A stretch of 64,000 bases of DNA from Symsagittifera roscoffensis (lineage: Eukaryota; Xenacoelomorpha; Acoela; Convolutidae): NCBI RefSeq assembly GCF_963678635.1, contig NC_087068.1, forward strand, positions 51,872,731 to 51,936,730. The letters are read 5' to 3'. Of the stretch, positions 45,001 to 54,379 are shown one piece after another. Each line of letters opens with the position of its first letter. Within the stretch, counting starts at the first letter, position 1. The notes under the pieces were generated by a model, which saw nothing but the letters and a program-made list of their open reading frames with translations, searched no databases and had not been told where the DNA came from. The position numbers were made by a program, and so were the translations under genes.

Positions 45001-47387
45001 ATTCAAACAACCGAAACCAGAATTACCCGAACAATCGATCAAGGAATAACTCATATAATAGATCGAACTATAACAGATCAAACAATAATTACCAAAACAG
45101 ATCACGAAATAATTCACAAAATCGACATTCAAGTTATAATAATCGTTATAGAAATTATTCCCAATCACCACACAGGAATAATAACCATTATAATAATTCT
45201 AATAATCGCCATAGAAGTAGTACACCTAAACATCAAAGGAATATAAATCAAATACAATCAAATCCAGAAACAACATCAGACCCTCCAGGTATTGACGACA
45301 CAGTAAATGATATGTTACAACTCAATCAAATAAACTGTGAATCATCAGACTCAGAAAGTGAAACAGAAAACACTATCTCCATCAATATGATAGCAGTCGA
45401 AAATGACTATGAACCTATTATATATGAACAACCATTTTCATCACACATATATGAAAATCAATCCGAACTCCTTCACAATTATTATATTGAACCCATCCAT
45501 TCCACACCGACGACGCAAAAAACTAATGAAATTAACACTACAAATCAACCCAATGAGAATGACAAAACAAAATGCTTGAATACAAATCACATCTATCAAA
45601 ACATACAAAAAGAACAACCCAAAGAAAAAATTTGGACAATACCATTTCTTTTAGAAAGTCCAAGAAGCAAAGAATTTCAACCACCAGATCTTGAAATTGA
45701 TTTTCTAATTGATTCAGAAGCAGAATCAAATATAATAAACATTCCCACATGGAATGAAATAAAAACCTTACACCCAAAGCTAACACCTCTTGAAACCTCC
45801 AGTAAACTAGCAACAGCACAAGGATCAACATTGGTAAACTATGGAAAAATTCAATTATTTCTTCTCCCCACAAGAACAATGGAGCAAAATAAAATTTTAA
45901 CTAAACCATTTAAACAAATATTCCATATCACTGATATTAAACACAATATCATTGGAATACCATTTATCTCTAAATATATACCAACAATCAACATATTAAA
46001 CAGTAAAATACTAATCAAAGGTAAATACACAAAAGCAAAAGACACATCCCTAACATTTTTTCAAAGATTAAATAAACAACCACCATTCTTTTCAAAATTT
46101 TATCCGATATATAATCAACAAAGAAAACACCTGAAACCACTATCAGGAAACATATATAATTTTTCAATAAAACAAGTTCACCAATATGATAAAAAACAAA
46201 ATAAACAACAATTCTATATGTCAGACTTTGAATTCAAACCTATCCATAAGTTTTTCAAAATCACAATCTCATCTATAAAATATTTGAAAAACTCGAATTC
46301 AGATATTATTTCTCTACATGTATACAACAATACACCCTATCAAGTAACATTACCTTTAGGACTTTTAGGCTATTGCGAAACCAACGCTACAATATCACCA
46401 ATATACGAAAAAGCATATCGCGTAAATAATATACTCCAATTATTAGATATTTGTCAATCCACAATTCTTAATGAAAAATTATCCATAAATAATATAATAA
46501 GTAACGAAAAAAGAAATACGGATTATTTCACAAAAACCCCATATTTCAAACCGACATTCAACATAAATAACTACACAGAGAATCAACAGAAATTTTTAAC
46601 AATGTTTAATTTCCAACATTCACAAATAACACAAGACGAATTTGAAAAATTAGCCAAACAGCTAATTAAATATTCATCAGTCTATGCAACATCCAAATTT
46701 GATGTTGGCAAAATCAGCTCATCACTACATCTCCCATTAAAACCAGACGCAGTTTTCAAAAAACAAAGAGCAAGTAAAGTACCAATTCATTTACACGATA
46801 AAGTGAACAGATTACTTGATATTTTAGAACAATACAATATAATCTCACCAGTAAATAAAGAAGAACAACCAAAAGGTAACACATTTATCAACCCTGTTAT
46901 CATTCTAGCCAAAGGAGAATCATTGAAAATCGTTCTCGACGCTAGATACCTCAACTCACTCATAGATGAATCAAAGTGTAATTGGCCTATTGAACCAATA
47001 CAAGTTATTTTAACAAAAATAAACGGAAAATACTTTACAACCGCAGATATGAATAGTGCATACAATCAAATGCCATTAGATGAACAATCGCGACGTTTAA
47101 CACAATTTGTTATTGGAAACCAACAGTATGAATTCAACCGCTTATTCTATGGAATATCCATAGGACCAGCAGCATTTTCAGCTTTTATGAGCAAAATTTT
47201 TCGACCACTAATACTCAAGAAAAACGCAATCACCTATTTAGACGATGTTTTTATGCAATCACAGACTAAAGAAGAAATGTTCAATGTTTTAGAACAATAT
47301 CACCAAATACTTCAGAACGAAAATCTGAAGGCCGCCCCCGATAAATCACACTTCTTTTTGAAGAAGAGTAAAATTCTTAGGACATAA
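42021..47387 (+). CDS. Gag-protease-reverse transcriptase frame, 1,788 codons, ends at a frameshift
   Basis: Residues 1 to about 600 are Asn/Gln/Pro-rich with few motifs. The capsid-like region follows (about 600-790, including TTLDGAAQKWFSVLP), then a CCHC knuckle CNYCRRYGHSISEC (about 843) and an Asn/Arg/Ser/Tyr-rich stretch (about 900-1,075). The protease appears as LIDSEAESNIIN (about 1,230), where the family has DSG or DTG. RT motifs are KIVLDARYLN (about 1,636), TADMNSAYNQMP, FYGISIGPAAF and YLDD (about 1,738). Gag and pol share one frame. At about 47,365 one base too many puts the conserved continuation (KFLGHNIERK) out of frame. The product would be cut by the protease, which looks disabled here. 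Confidence 0.92.
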   Translation: MSSTHTPGEESPDDDDIFPFIVDATTDRGQHIFCKNLLLNLFEPGISPCKTEFPDVKIKRQIIDHYLKDICNLTQQYGIYSIEFNSPNQNHSKYVIQTDDLDLEFSKVFSEYIKSIQYHNSQRANSIFTNEVFAIIYSYISILENEIPITNVSPTETSKHIRVRHEITLLSSFLNIIKENFTKDEVSQHTKHDLQKILAWFIIDYFTHNIDLISQARKNFRPQNSNDDTAITEQSDYVWDPEWSHPAFINFPQSISSQAISTISYVRDYVRVIPLTIDATPLNYNTFLPDMQNNSLNSTVIHNENLNGFRNLTQQDIQTPSHFINEEIVHTTTTQQSISPIRPNLTTPRNTNPSQTQVTLQSTVKPSVAPKYSHMDYQTYRPMTIPSKTRKTFTRNNFAEHNYNYTHPSKTNYPPRKNFNNYTRSRNWDNPMAQTNSVNFQTNLHPSQDRSENYPFFQQNKNKKQTSYQMDYLSSDDDFLQPDIFAPYNQEYRGQGVQKPHTNHRIFSPQPIDTQNQQPIQQQNPINTQYFQPIQQQNPMITHSYQPTQMQNEIPLPYYLQQHEITRNQLSNFSQKPNAAESLQMTMNPYLMGGSSITSNKPLMVFTGTDPEYSVEDYLNAVTANLILNIGPEPINTPLHQNWIHRRTALIQTTLDGAAQKWFSVLPIEIKSNWKRFTQEFSKMFDSEGNKQQQRVLCNEIRRLPNETIKQLAVRIETLVRKAYSLNTHDYKNTKMTEILMMTLTPQLRKIAIKKRASHPSSIREPDLDFRKLVDKLEQAEITMKLEETENLKLQYVNRIETNTTSINNIQESDTDLVEKITEILNIYEKHPNFKGKPSFKKCCNYCRRYGHSISECRQKQQDNQNKPQKYKEPNKSFYQYMKKDQNLPNKTVYSNNSSGKPLPNNTNYTRNQSPYNSSYRGRSPERRNTQNSSQNHYNRPNSRNNYSRSNSNTTRFVSRSNSQSRNNYYPNNQSRNSSYNRNRNYSNNRNRSYSNNRNQNYPNNRSRNNSYNRSNYNRSNNNYQNRSRNNSQNRHSSYNNRYRNYSQSPHRNNNHYNNSNNRHRSSTPKHQRNINQIQSNPETTSDPPGIDDTVNDMLQLNQINCESSDSESETENTISINMIAVENDYEPIIYEQPFSSHIYENQSELLHNYYIEPIHSTPTTQKTNEINTTNQPNENDKTKCLNTNHIYQNIQKEQPKEKIWTIPFLLESPRSKEFQPPDLEIDFLIDSEAESNIINIPTWNEIKTLHPKLTPLETSSKLATAQGSTLVNYGKIQLFLLPTRTMEQNKILTKPFKQIFHITDIKHNIIGIPFISKYIPTINILNSKILIKGKYTKAKDTSLTFFQRLNKQPPFFSKFYPIYNQQRKHLKPLSGNIYNFSIKQVHQYDKKQNKQQFYMSDFEFKPIHKFFKITISSIKYLKNSNSDIISLHVYNNTPYQVTLPLGLLGYCETNATISPIYEKAYRVNNILQLLDICQSTILNEKLSINNIISNEKRNTDYFTKTPYFKPTFNINNYTENQQKFLTMFNFQHSQITQDEFEKLAKQLIKYSSVYATSKFDVGKISSSLHLPLKPDAVFKKQRASKVPIHLHDKVNRLLDILEQYNIISPVNKEEQPKGNTFINPVIILAKGESLKIVLDARYLNSLIDESKCNWPIEPIQVILTKINGKYFTTADMNSAYNQMPLDEQSRRLTQFVIGNQQYEFNRLFYGISIGPAAFSAFMSKIFRPLILKKNAITYLDDVFMQSQTKEEMFNVLEQYHQILQNENLKAAPDKSHFFLKKSKILRT

Positions 47388-49100
47388 TATAGAAAGAAAA
47401 ACAATCAACCCATTAAAATCACGCATTGTTGCTATTCAAAAACTCCAACCACCAACAAACAAAAAGAAAACCCAAGAATTCCTTGGAATGTTGAATTTTT
47501 TAAGTAAATATGTCTATAAAATGCAATTATACCTAAGACCATTTTATAATATACTTAGACAACAAAATAATTTTGAATGGAACACAGAACATCAAGCACG
47601 ATTTGAAGAAATTAAAAAACTTCTAACTGAACAAATTTCAAACACAATTCCAGATTCAAATCAACCATTTTATGCAATGTGCGATGCTTCGAACTTTGGC
47701 ATCGGCGCAGCGTTATTACAATCACATAATGGTACAAACAAAATGAACCTTATATCAGCAAACTCTCGATTATTCACTCAAGCAGAGCTAAGACTCTCAA
47801 CCCTAATGAGAGAATGTACAGCCATAATCTATACACTTACAGAATATGAATTTCTGATACTTGGATCAAAACATCCAACAGTTCTATTCACAGATCACAA
47901 ACCAATCATTTTTCTCTTTACACAAAAATCTAATCCAAATCACCGAGTTTATAGATTTCAACTAATTCTAATGAAATTCCCAAACTTACATATAGTTTGG
48001 ACAGCAGGAAAGAATCTTACATTACCAGACACATTAAGTCGAAATACGCCACCGGAATTACTTACACGTAAAACCACAGTTGAAATACCCAAAAATATAA
48101 AATTCTACCTTGCAAAAAACGAAACATCACCCCGACTAGAATGCAAATATGCAGTAAAAACTGACGTTGAACAATCACAGATAAACAATCTACAACACTT
48201 CCCACTTTATTTAGATTGTCAAAATAATCACTATGAAGTTGACCTACTTGGAACATCAACTTTTAAACCAATCCCATATTCACAATGGATAAAAAATAAC
48301 ACCCAACAAAAAAGAGTAAAACAACACTCGCATAAAAAAGACCTTTTTCCACTAATTGAAAAAGAAAACCTAACTGATAAAATAAATTTATCAGGACCAC
48401 AAACAAACGATTCAAAATACACAATAAATCAAATATTTGACCTTCATGACCCACTTGATACAATCCCTTTATCTATATTAGAAATAGAAAACATTTTTCT
48501 CCCCCCAACAAAAACAATTACAATTTCAACATTGAAACAATACCAAAATCTTGACCCAGTAATTAGACAACGAAAATCATGGCACAAATATAAAACTAAA
48601 CCCGTCAAGGCAGATACAACTATTTTAGGAAATAAAACACTCCTCCGATATTTTCGAAAATTCAATAATACAACAATTAACGAAAACACAGACCTTCTAG
48701 AATACAAATTAAATGAATCTACAGTTCCCTGTCTCCCTCTAAGTATGATTCTCATAGCTTTTAATATTTCACATACACAAAATATTAAAGGACACTCTGG
48801 ATCAGAGAAAACATATTCAAATTTCATACAAAACTTTTATTTCCCAAATGCACCAATTTGGATAAAAGTACTATGCAATGATTGTATAGTATGTCAACTA
48901 AATAAACCTTATCCAAATCAAAAACAAATAGCACAAAAACAAGACTTTAAAGGACAAAGTTTGTACTTTAACCACCGTATCTCCTTTGATACAAAAGGAC
49001 CAATTTCACCCTCATCCGAAGGAAACTCCTACATTATGGTAATTGTTGACGCGTTTACACATTATGTAGCACTTAACCCAGTACCACATTGTAACGCTTA
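47161..49100 (+). repeat. First copy of a 1.94-kb internal pol duplication
   Basis: The segment from TAGGACCAGCAGCATTTTCA (in RT) to GTAACGCTTA (in integrase) recurs directly after itself. The copies differ at about seven positions that I can see, plus one 21-base indel. The junction at 49,100 shows only 2-3 bases of microhomology. Confidence 0.95.
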
Positions 49101-49143
49101 TAGGACCAGCAGCATTTTCAGCTTTTATGAGCAAAATTTTTAG
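47369..49143 (+). pseudogene. RT C-terminus, RNase H and truncated integrase (first copy)
   Basis: This is the continuation of pol after the frameshift. It holds the RT connection (QEFLGMLNFLSKYVYKM), RNase H (FYAMCDASNFGIGAALLQ with the first catalytic Asp, RECTAIIYTLTEYE with the Glu, LFTDHKP with the next Asp), the integrase zinc region (HSGSEKT ... CNDCIVCQLNKP) and the first catalytic Asp (ISFDTKG). At 49,100 the integrase is cut by the duplication junction and reading runs into repeated RT sequence until a stop at 49,141-49,143. The second and third catalytic residues are absent. Confidence 0.88.
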
Positions 49144-51061
49144 ACCACTAATACTCAAGAAAAACGCAATCACTTATTTAGACGATGTTTTTATGCAATC
49201 ACAGACTAAAGAAGAAATGTTCAATGTTTTAGAACAATATCACCAAATACTTCAGAACGAAAATCTGAAGGCCGCCCCCGATAAATCACACTTCTTTTTG
49301 AAGAAGAGTAAAATTCTTAGGACATAATATAGAAAGAAAAACAATCACCCCATTAAAATCACGCATTGTTGCTATTCAAAAACTCCAACCACCAACAAAC
49401 AAAAAGAAAATCCAAGAATTCCTTGGAATGTTGAATTTTTTAAGTAAATATGTCTATAAAATGCAATTATACCTAAGACCATTTTATAATATACTTAGAC
49501 AACAAAATAATTTTGAATGGAACACAGAACATCAAGCACGATTTGAAGAAATTAAAAAACTTCTAACTGAACAAATTTCAAACACAATTCCAGATTCAAA
49601 TCAACCATTTTATGCAATGTGCGATGCTTCGAACTTTGGCATCGGCGCAGCGTTATTACAATCACATAATGGTACAAACAAAATGAACCTTATATCAGCA
49701 AACTCTCGATTATTCACTCAAGCAGAGCTAAGACTCTCAACCCTAATGAGAGAATGTACAGCCATAATCTATACACTTACAGAATATGAATTTCTGATAC
49801 TTGGATCAAAACATCCAACAGTTCTATTCACAGATCACAAACCAATCATTTTTCTCTTTACACAAAAATCTAATCCAAATCACCGAGTTTATAGATTTCA
49901 ACTAATTCTAATGAAATTCCCAAACTTACATATAGTTTGGACAGCAGGAAAGAATCTTGCATTACCAGACACATTAAGTCGAAATACGCCACCGGAATTA
50001 CTTACACGTAAAACCACAGTTGAAATACCCAAAAATATAAAATTCTACCTTGCAAAAAACGAAACATCACCCCGACTAGAATGCAAATATGCAGTAAAAA
50101 CTGACGTTGAACAATCACAGATAAACAATCTACAACACTTCCCACTTTATTTAGATTGTCAAAATAATCACTATGAAGTTGACCTACTTGGAACATCAAC
50201 TTTTAAACCAATCCCATATTCACAATGGATAAAAAATAACACCCAACAAAAAAGAGTAAAACAACACTCGCATAAAATAAAACAACACTCGCATAAAAAA
50301 GACCTTTTTCCACTAATTGAAAAAGAAAACCTAACTGATAAAATAAATTTATCAGGACCACAAACAAACGATTCAAAATACACAATAAATCAAATATTTG
50401 ACCTTCATGACCCACTTGATACAATCCCTTTATCTATATTAGAAATAGAAAACATTTTTCTCCCCCCAACAAAAACAATTACAATTTCAACATTGAAACA
50501 ATACCAAAATCTTGACCCAGTAATTAGACAACTAAAATCATGGCACAAATATAAAACTAAACCCGTCAAGGCAGATACAACTATTTTAGGAAATAAAACA
50601 CTCCTCCGATATTTTCGAAAATTCAATAATACAACAATTAACGAAAACACAGACCTTCTAGAATACAAATTAAATGAATCTACAGTTCCCTGTCTCCCTC
50701 TAAGTATGATTCTCATAGCTTTTAATATTTCACATACACAAAATATTAAAGGACACTCTGGATCAGAGAAAACATATTCAAATTTCATACAAAACTTTTA
50801 TTTCCCAAATGCACCAATTTGGATAAAAGTACTATGCAATGATTGTATAGTATGTCAACTAAATAAACCTTATCCAAATCAAAAACAAGTAGCACAAAAA
50901 CAAGACTTTAAAGGACAAAGTTTGTACTTTAACCACCGTATCTCCTTTGATACAAAAGGACCAATTTCACCCTCATCCGAAGGAAACTCCTACATTATGG
51001 TAATTGTTGACGCGTTTACACATTATGTAGCACTTAACCCAGTACCACATTGTAACGCTTA
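49101..51061 (+). repeat. Second copy of the 1.94-kb pol duplication
   Basis: It repeats the RT-to-integrase segment and carries the same frameshift after YLDD. It then continues without a break into the rest of integrase. It is 21 bases longer because of a small internal repeat at 50,257-50,298. Confidence 0.95.
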
Positions 51062-51767
51062 TTACGCTTACACAACACTCTATGAACACTGGATAGCCAA
51101 ATTCGGACTACCAGAAATTTTAGTTACAGACAACGGTACAGAATTCATAAATAATGAAATCATCACACTATGTCATCTATATAACATCAAACACAAACCA
51201 CGTACATCTCACGCACCTTGGACAAACGGCTTAGTCGAAGGTATGAACCGTTCATTACAAGAATATCTCAGATGTATCATCAATGGAAATGATACAAGAT
51301 ACACCGAATGGTCAGCAGATGTAAAATTATTTCCCTTAGCATATAATTCACAAATTACGACAACTCTAGGAATGTCACCATATGAAATGGTTTTTAACCA
51401 AAAGCCACGCAAACCAATAATGTTTACAGCAAATTCTTATAAAAACGCACAAGGTTATTGTCAACCAAATAAAGACTCAATCTGTTATAACCTACCTTTA
51501 CATACACACGATGAAGATCATTTTCATCACCCACAAATTCTTAAATTAGCCTACGGTACACACACCGAATGGATTTTAAACAGAGATAAAAAACACAATG
51601 AAATTTACCAAAAAGTAACAAAAAACTTGTTACAAAGGCAAAACATTAATGAACAAATAAATTCACGCTTTACACCAGCCTCCGATTTAAAAATTGGAAC
51701 ATTTGTTTTAATACCCAATTTTAATACTCAAAAAGGAATTTCAAAAAAAATTACAACCCCTTCGTAA
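49310..51767 (+). CDS. RNase H and integrase (second copy), open frame 49,428-51,767
   Basis: The open frame has 779 codons and begins in the RT connection domain. It includes RNase H and a full integrase: zinc region HSGSEKT ... CNDCIVC, catalytic core ISFDTKG, LVTDNGTEFIN and NGLVEGMNRSLQEYL (the D, D and E). It stops at 51,767 because of a frameshift in a run of eight A at about 51,745-51,752. There is no natural start here; in an intact element this is one polyprotein with gag. RNase H removes the RNA template, integrase inserts the cDNA. Confidence 0.92.
50257..50298 (+). repeat. 21-base tandem repeat in the second pol copy
   Basis: TAAAACAACACTCGCATAAA plus one A occurs twice in a row, adding seven codons in frame. 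The first pol copy has it once. Confidence 0.9.
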
Positions 51768-52230
51768 AGGACCATACCAAATAATTGCAAAACCCACTGA
51801 TGTCACATATAAAATCACCGACTCAGACAAAAAAGAAATCGTTCAACACCGAAATAACCTATTACCTTATTATCCAAAAGAATACGCACTCCGCGAACTA
51901 ACTCAATTATATTCTTTTACAGGTTTACAAGTTATTCAAAATGACCCACATACGGAAAATACAACAAAGGAACAAAAAGATTTTCACCTCAAAAACCAAA
52001 TAACAAAATCAACCACCACAAAAAACAATACAAAAAATCTAGATCAAAATACATCTCAAAAAGAAAGAAAAAATAGAAAAATGACAGAACAAATAATACC
52101 CCAAGAACAAATCGACAAATCAGAACATAGAGAAACTTCACGACTTAGAAATCAACCACGTAAAAATTATAAATTATTCATCCCACAATCTAAAATATTA
52201 AAGAAAGTTGAATTTCAAAAACAACTTTAA
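51745..52230 (+). pseudogene. Integrase C-terminal tail, out of frame with the body
   Basis: After the eight-A run the next frame is open to a TAA at 52,228-52,230. It opens with PLRKGPYQIIAKPTDVTYKI, the usual Metaviridae integrase C-terminal fold, and goes on to a Lys/Asn/Thr-rich tail with SRLRNQPRKNYKLF. It is clearly the missing end of pol. The break may be a real mutation or a homopolymer sequencing error. Confidence 0.85.
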
Positions 52231-52823
52231 TTCTACATTTATTAATCTTTGCACCTCTGAAACATTTTACACTTTCATTTTTCAAAATAACATGCTGACA
52301 AACACGCAGCGATTCTAGTTCAAAATTAGCCAATAGGATTCATCCAATCCGTCACCTTCTATAACTCTAACACAAACCAACTAGACGAAAAATATTAAAC
52401 TCCAGGCATATCTATAACTATAACTTTACGACCTCCAGGTCAAAAATAAGCAAACCACTCCAACTTGACAACTAAAATAAATATCACCATAATATCATAA
52501 CCCTCCCTTATCTAATAAACCAAAGATCAACAATATTTCCCCAACTCAGACCTCAAATATCCCCCAAACAAATATGTTAAATTAGCCTTAAGTAAAAGAA
52601 CGACCATTTTAATTAGCCTAAAGTATAAAAATCTCAAAAATACCCCAGATCATTTGACAAATGAAAATAAAGACAAATAAGACCTCCCGATCACCATAAA
52701 AATTGCCCCCAACAATTTTTCACAAAACTCAACCCACTTGTCAAAAAACCAATAAATAATCCGACCACACTTGAAAATTGCCCCAAACAACAAAAAATAT
52801 TCGATCAAGAAGTCATTTTGTAA
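52231..52823 (+). other. Spacer between pol and the membrane ORFs
   Basis: No open frame of note. A degenerate direct repeat built on AAAATTGCCCC(C)AA lies at about 52,700 and 52,770. It could hold splice acceptors for the downstream genes; TCTCTCAATCAG at about 52,829-52,840 is the best candidate. Confidence 0.4.
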
Positions 52824-53051
52824 ATGCTCTTCTCTCAATCAGTCACTATAATTATCACAAACCTCAAACAATTTTTTACGATACTTAAAACTTTTATAAT
52901 ATTTCTTTTTGATATCTTTGAATCTTTTGTAATAATCTTAATCATTTTTTGCATTATTTTTTTAATTTTCTATTCCCTATTTGAACTATACCTCCAACTT
53001 TCAAAAGCTATTGACTATATCCACAGGTACGATTCACAAAAACTTATCTAA
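52824..53051 (+). CDS. Small membrane-protein ORF between pol and env
   Basis: An intact 75-codon frame. Residues about 22-55 are almost entirely hydrophobic (FIIFLFDIFESFVIILIIFC) and form one long or two short membrane helices; the C-terminus is polar. The position before env is where some retroviruses and errantiviruses carry accessory or signal-peptide exons. No family recognised. Confidence 0.45.
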   Translation: MLFSQSVTIIITNLKQFFTILKTFIIFLFDIFESFVIILIIFCIIFLIFYSLFELYLQLSKAIDYIHRYDSQKLI

Positions 53052-53084
53052 ATGATACGAACCATTTTTAGTAGAACCGATATT

Positions 53085-54379
53085 TTTTAACTATTTGTAA
53101 TTTTTATAACATTTCTCTCATCCCTCATCTTGACAATATGCAAATGTATAAAAAAAGCAATCATCACATTCGCCCTAGCAACAATTCTCCTAATTCTTTT
53201 TTTAGAAGAATACTATAATAAACATAAATTTTTTCACTAAAAGAATAGACTAAAAAAGCTATCAAAAATTGCTACCCAACAGTCACATAGTCAGTCTTCA
53301 CCGACATCATCCCAAGATAACCCAACAACACCTTTAACTACCCAAAATCCTCAAACATCTACACGAATTTCCTTTCAAGATAACCCATATACCTTTGAAG
53401 AACGACACGCTCGCTTATCAGAACCACTAGAACCAGTTCAACGACAAGCACCTCTAAGCGAACCAACATATAACTTATACCCAACTACCACAAGAATTAA
53501 GTAGAATAAGAAATCCTAGTCAAAACCAAAATACAGTCGAAATAAATAGACAAATTATACATCCTCGACGAAACAGAAATTTTCAAACTCCCCGAGTTCA
53601 TTTTGATATACCTCAATCCCCATCACAAAACACTCCAGAAAACCCCATTGGTATATTACCAGAAACCCCTACGCTTCTCTCACAACGTAGCACCTCAAGC
53701 CTACCATCAGATTACTTAGGTTCAACACCAACATCTGAACAAATACGTGAAAATCCCTTTAACCCCCCAAACCAGGCATCACGACTACCATATTGGACAA
53801 CACATTCATTTACACAAGGTGAACTAAATTTAGTCAATGATCCAATAGATATTTCTACGGATACAACAACATCCTCATCACTACCAGAAACATTATCACT
53901 ACAATCAACACCATCAATAAGCCAGATTTCACCACCACCTTTTAACTTAAATTTCCCAAATAACCTCGACGCTAGATATCGAGAACAATCATCAACAAAT
54001 ATTCCTTTAAGACTAGACTGGAATACATTCACAGCACCTCCACCATTATTTGGACAACACCTAGAAAGTAACCGACTCCACAATTGGGCACTAAATAGAC
54101 TACAATATAGACAAGACATTCACGAAGACATTCGTGCTCATAACATCCAAATACTCCAACAGAATAGTCTACAATTAAAATTTGAAATCACGGTTAAATT
54201 AAACAACATTACTCAACATCCCTATCCATTAAATCCACCAAATATAACAGCTCAATCCCTACCACCACCATTTATAACAACTGAAGTAATATACAAATAC
54301 GACAGATATACCAAAAAGACAATTGGTTACATCACATTTTATAACCCATACTCAGGATTGTCATACACATGTATATTCT
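53085..54379 (+). pseudogene. Membrane-anchored Pro/Ser/Thr-rich accessory gene, interrupted
   Basis: A frame open from about 53,088 begins with a hydrophobic stretch (IITFALATILLILFLEEYY). It meets a TAA at about 53,236, continues in the same frame as a Ser/Thr/Pro/Gln-rich protein (QQSHSQSSPTSSQDNPTTPL), shifts frame by one base near 53,485, and is then open to 54,379. The long last part (about 295 codons) is rich in Pro, Ser, Thr and Asn, has no early ATG, and overlaps the env start by 11 bases. Read together this looks like one gene of about 430 codons with a stop and a frameshift, or separate spliced exons. I recognise no family. Confidence 0.55.

Noticed and set aside
44890-45246. Plus-strand 118-codon Ile/Thr-rich frame within gag
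   Set aside because: It is an alternate frame of the Asn/Arg/Ser/Tyr-rich repeat region; its regularity follows from the codon repeats.
47518-50788. Minus-strand frames of 60-127 codons across pol
   Set aside because: They are Val/Phe/Cys-rich shadows of the AT-rich plus-strand pol frame and are repeated because pol is duplicated.
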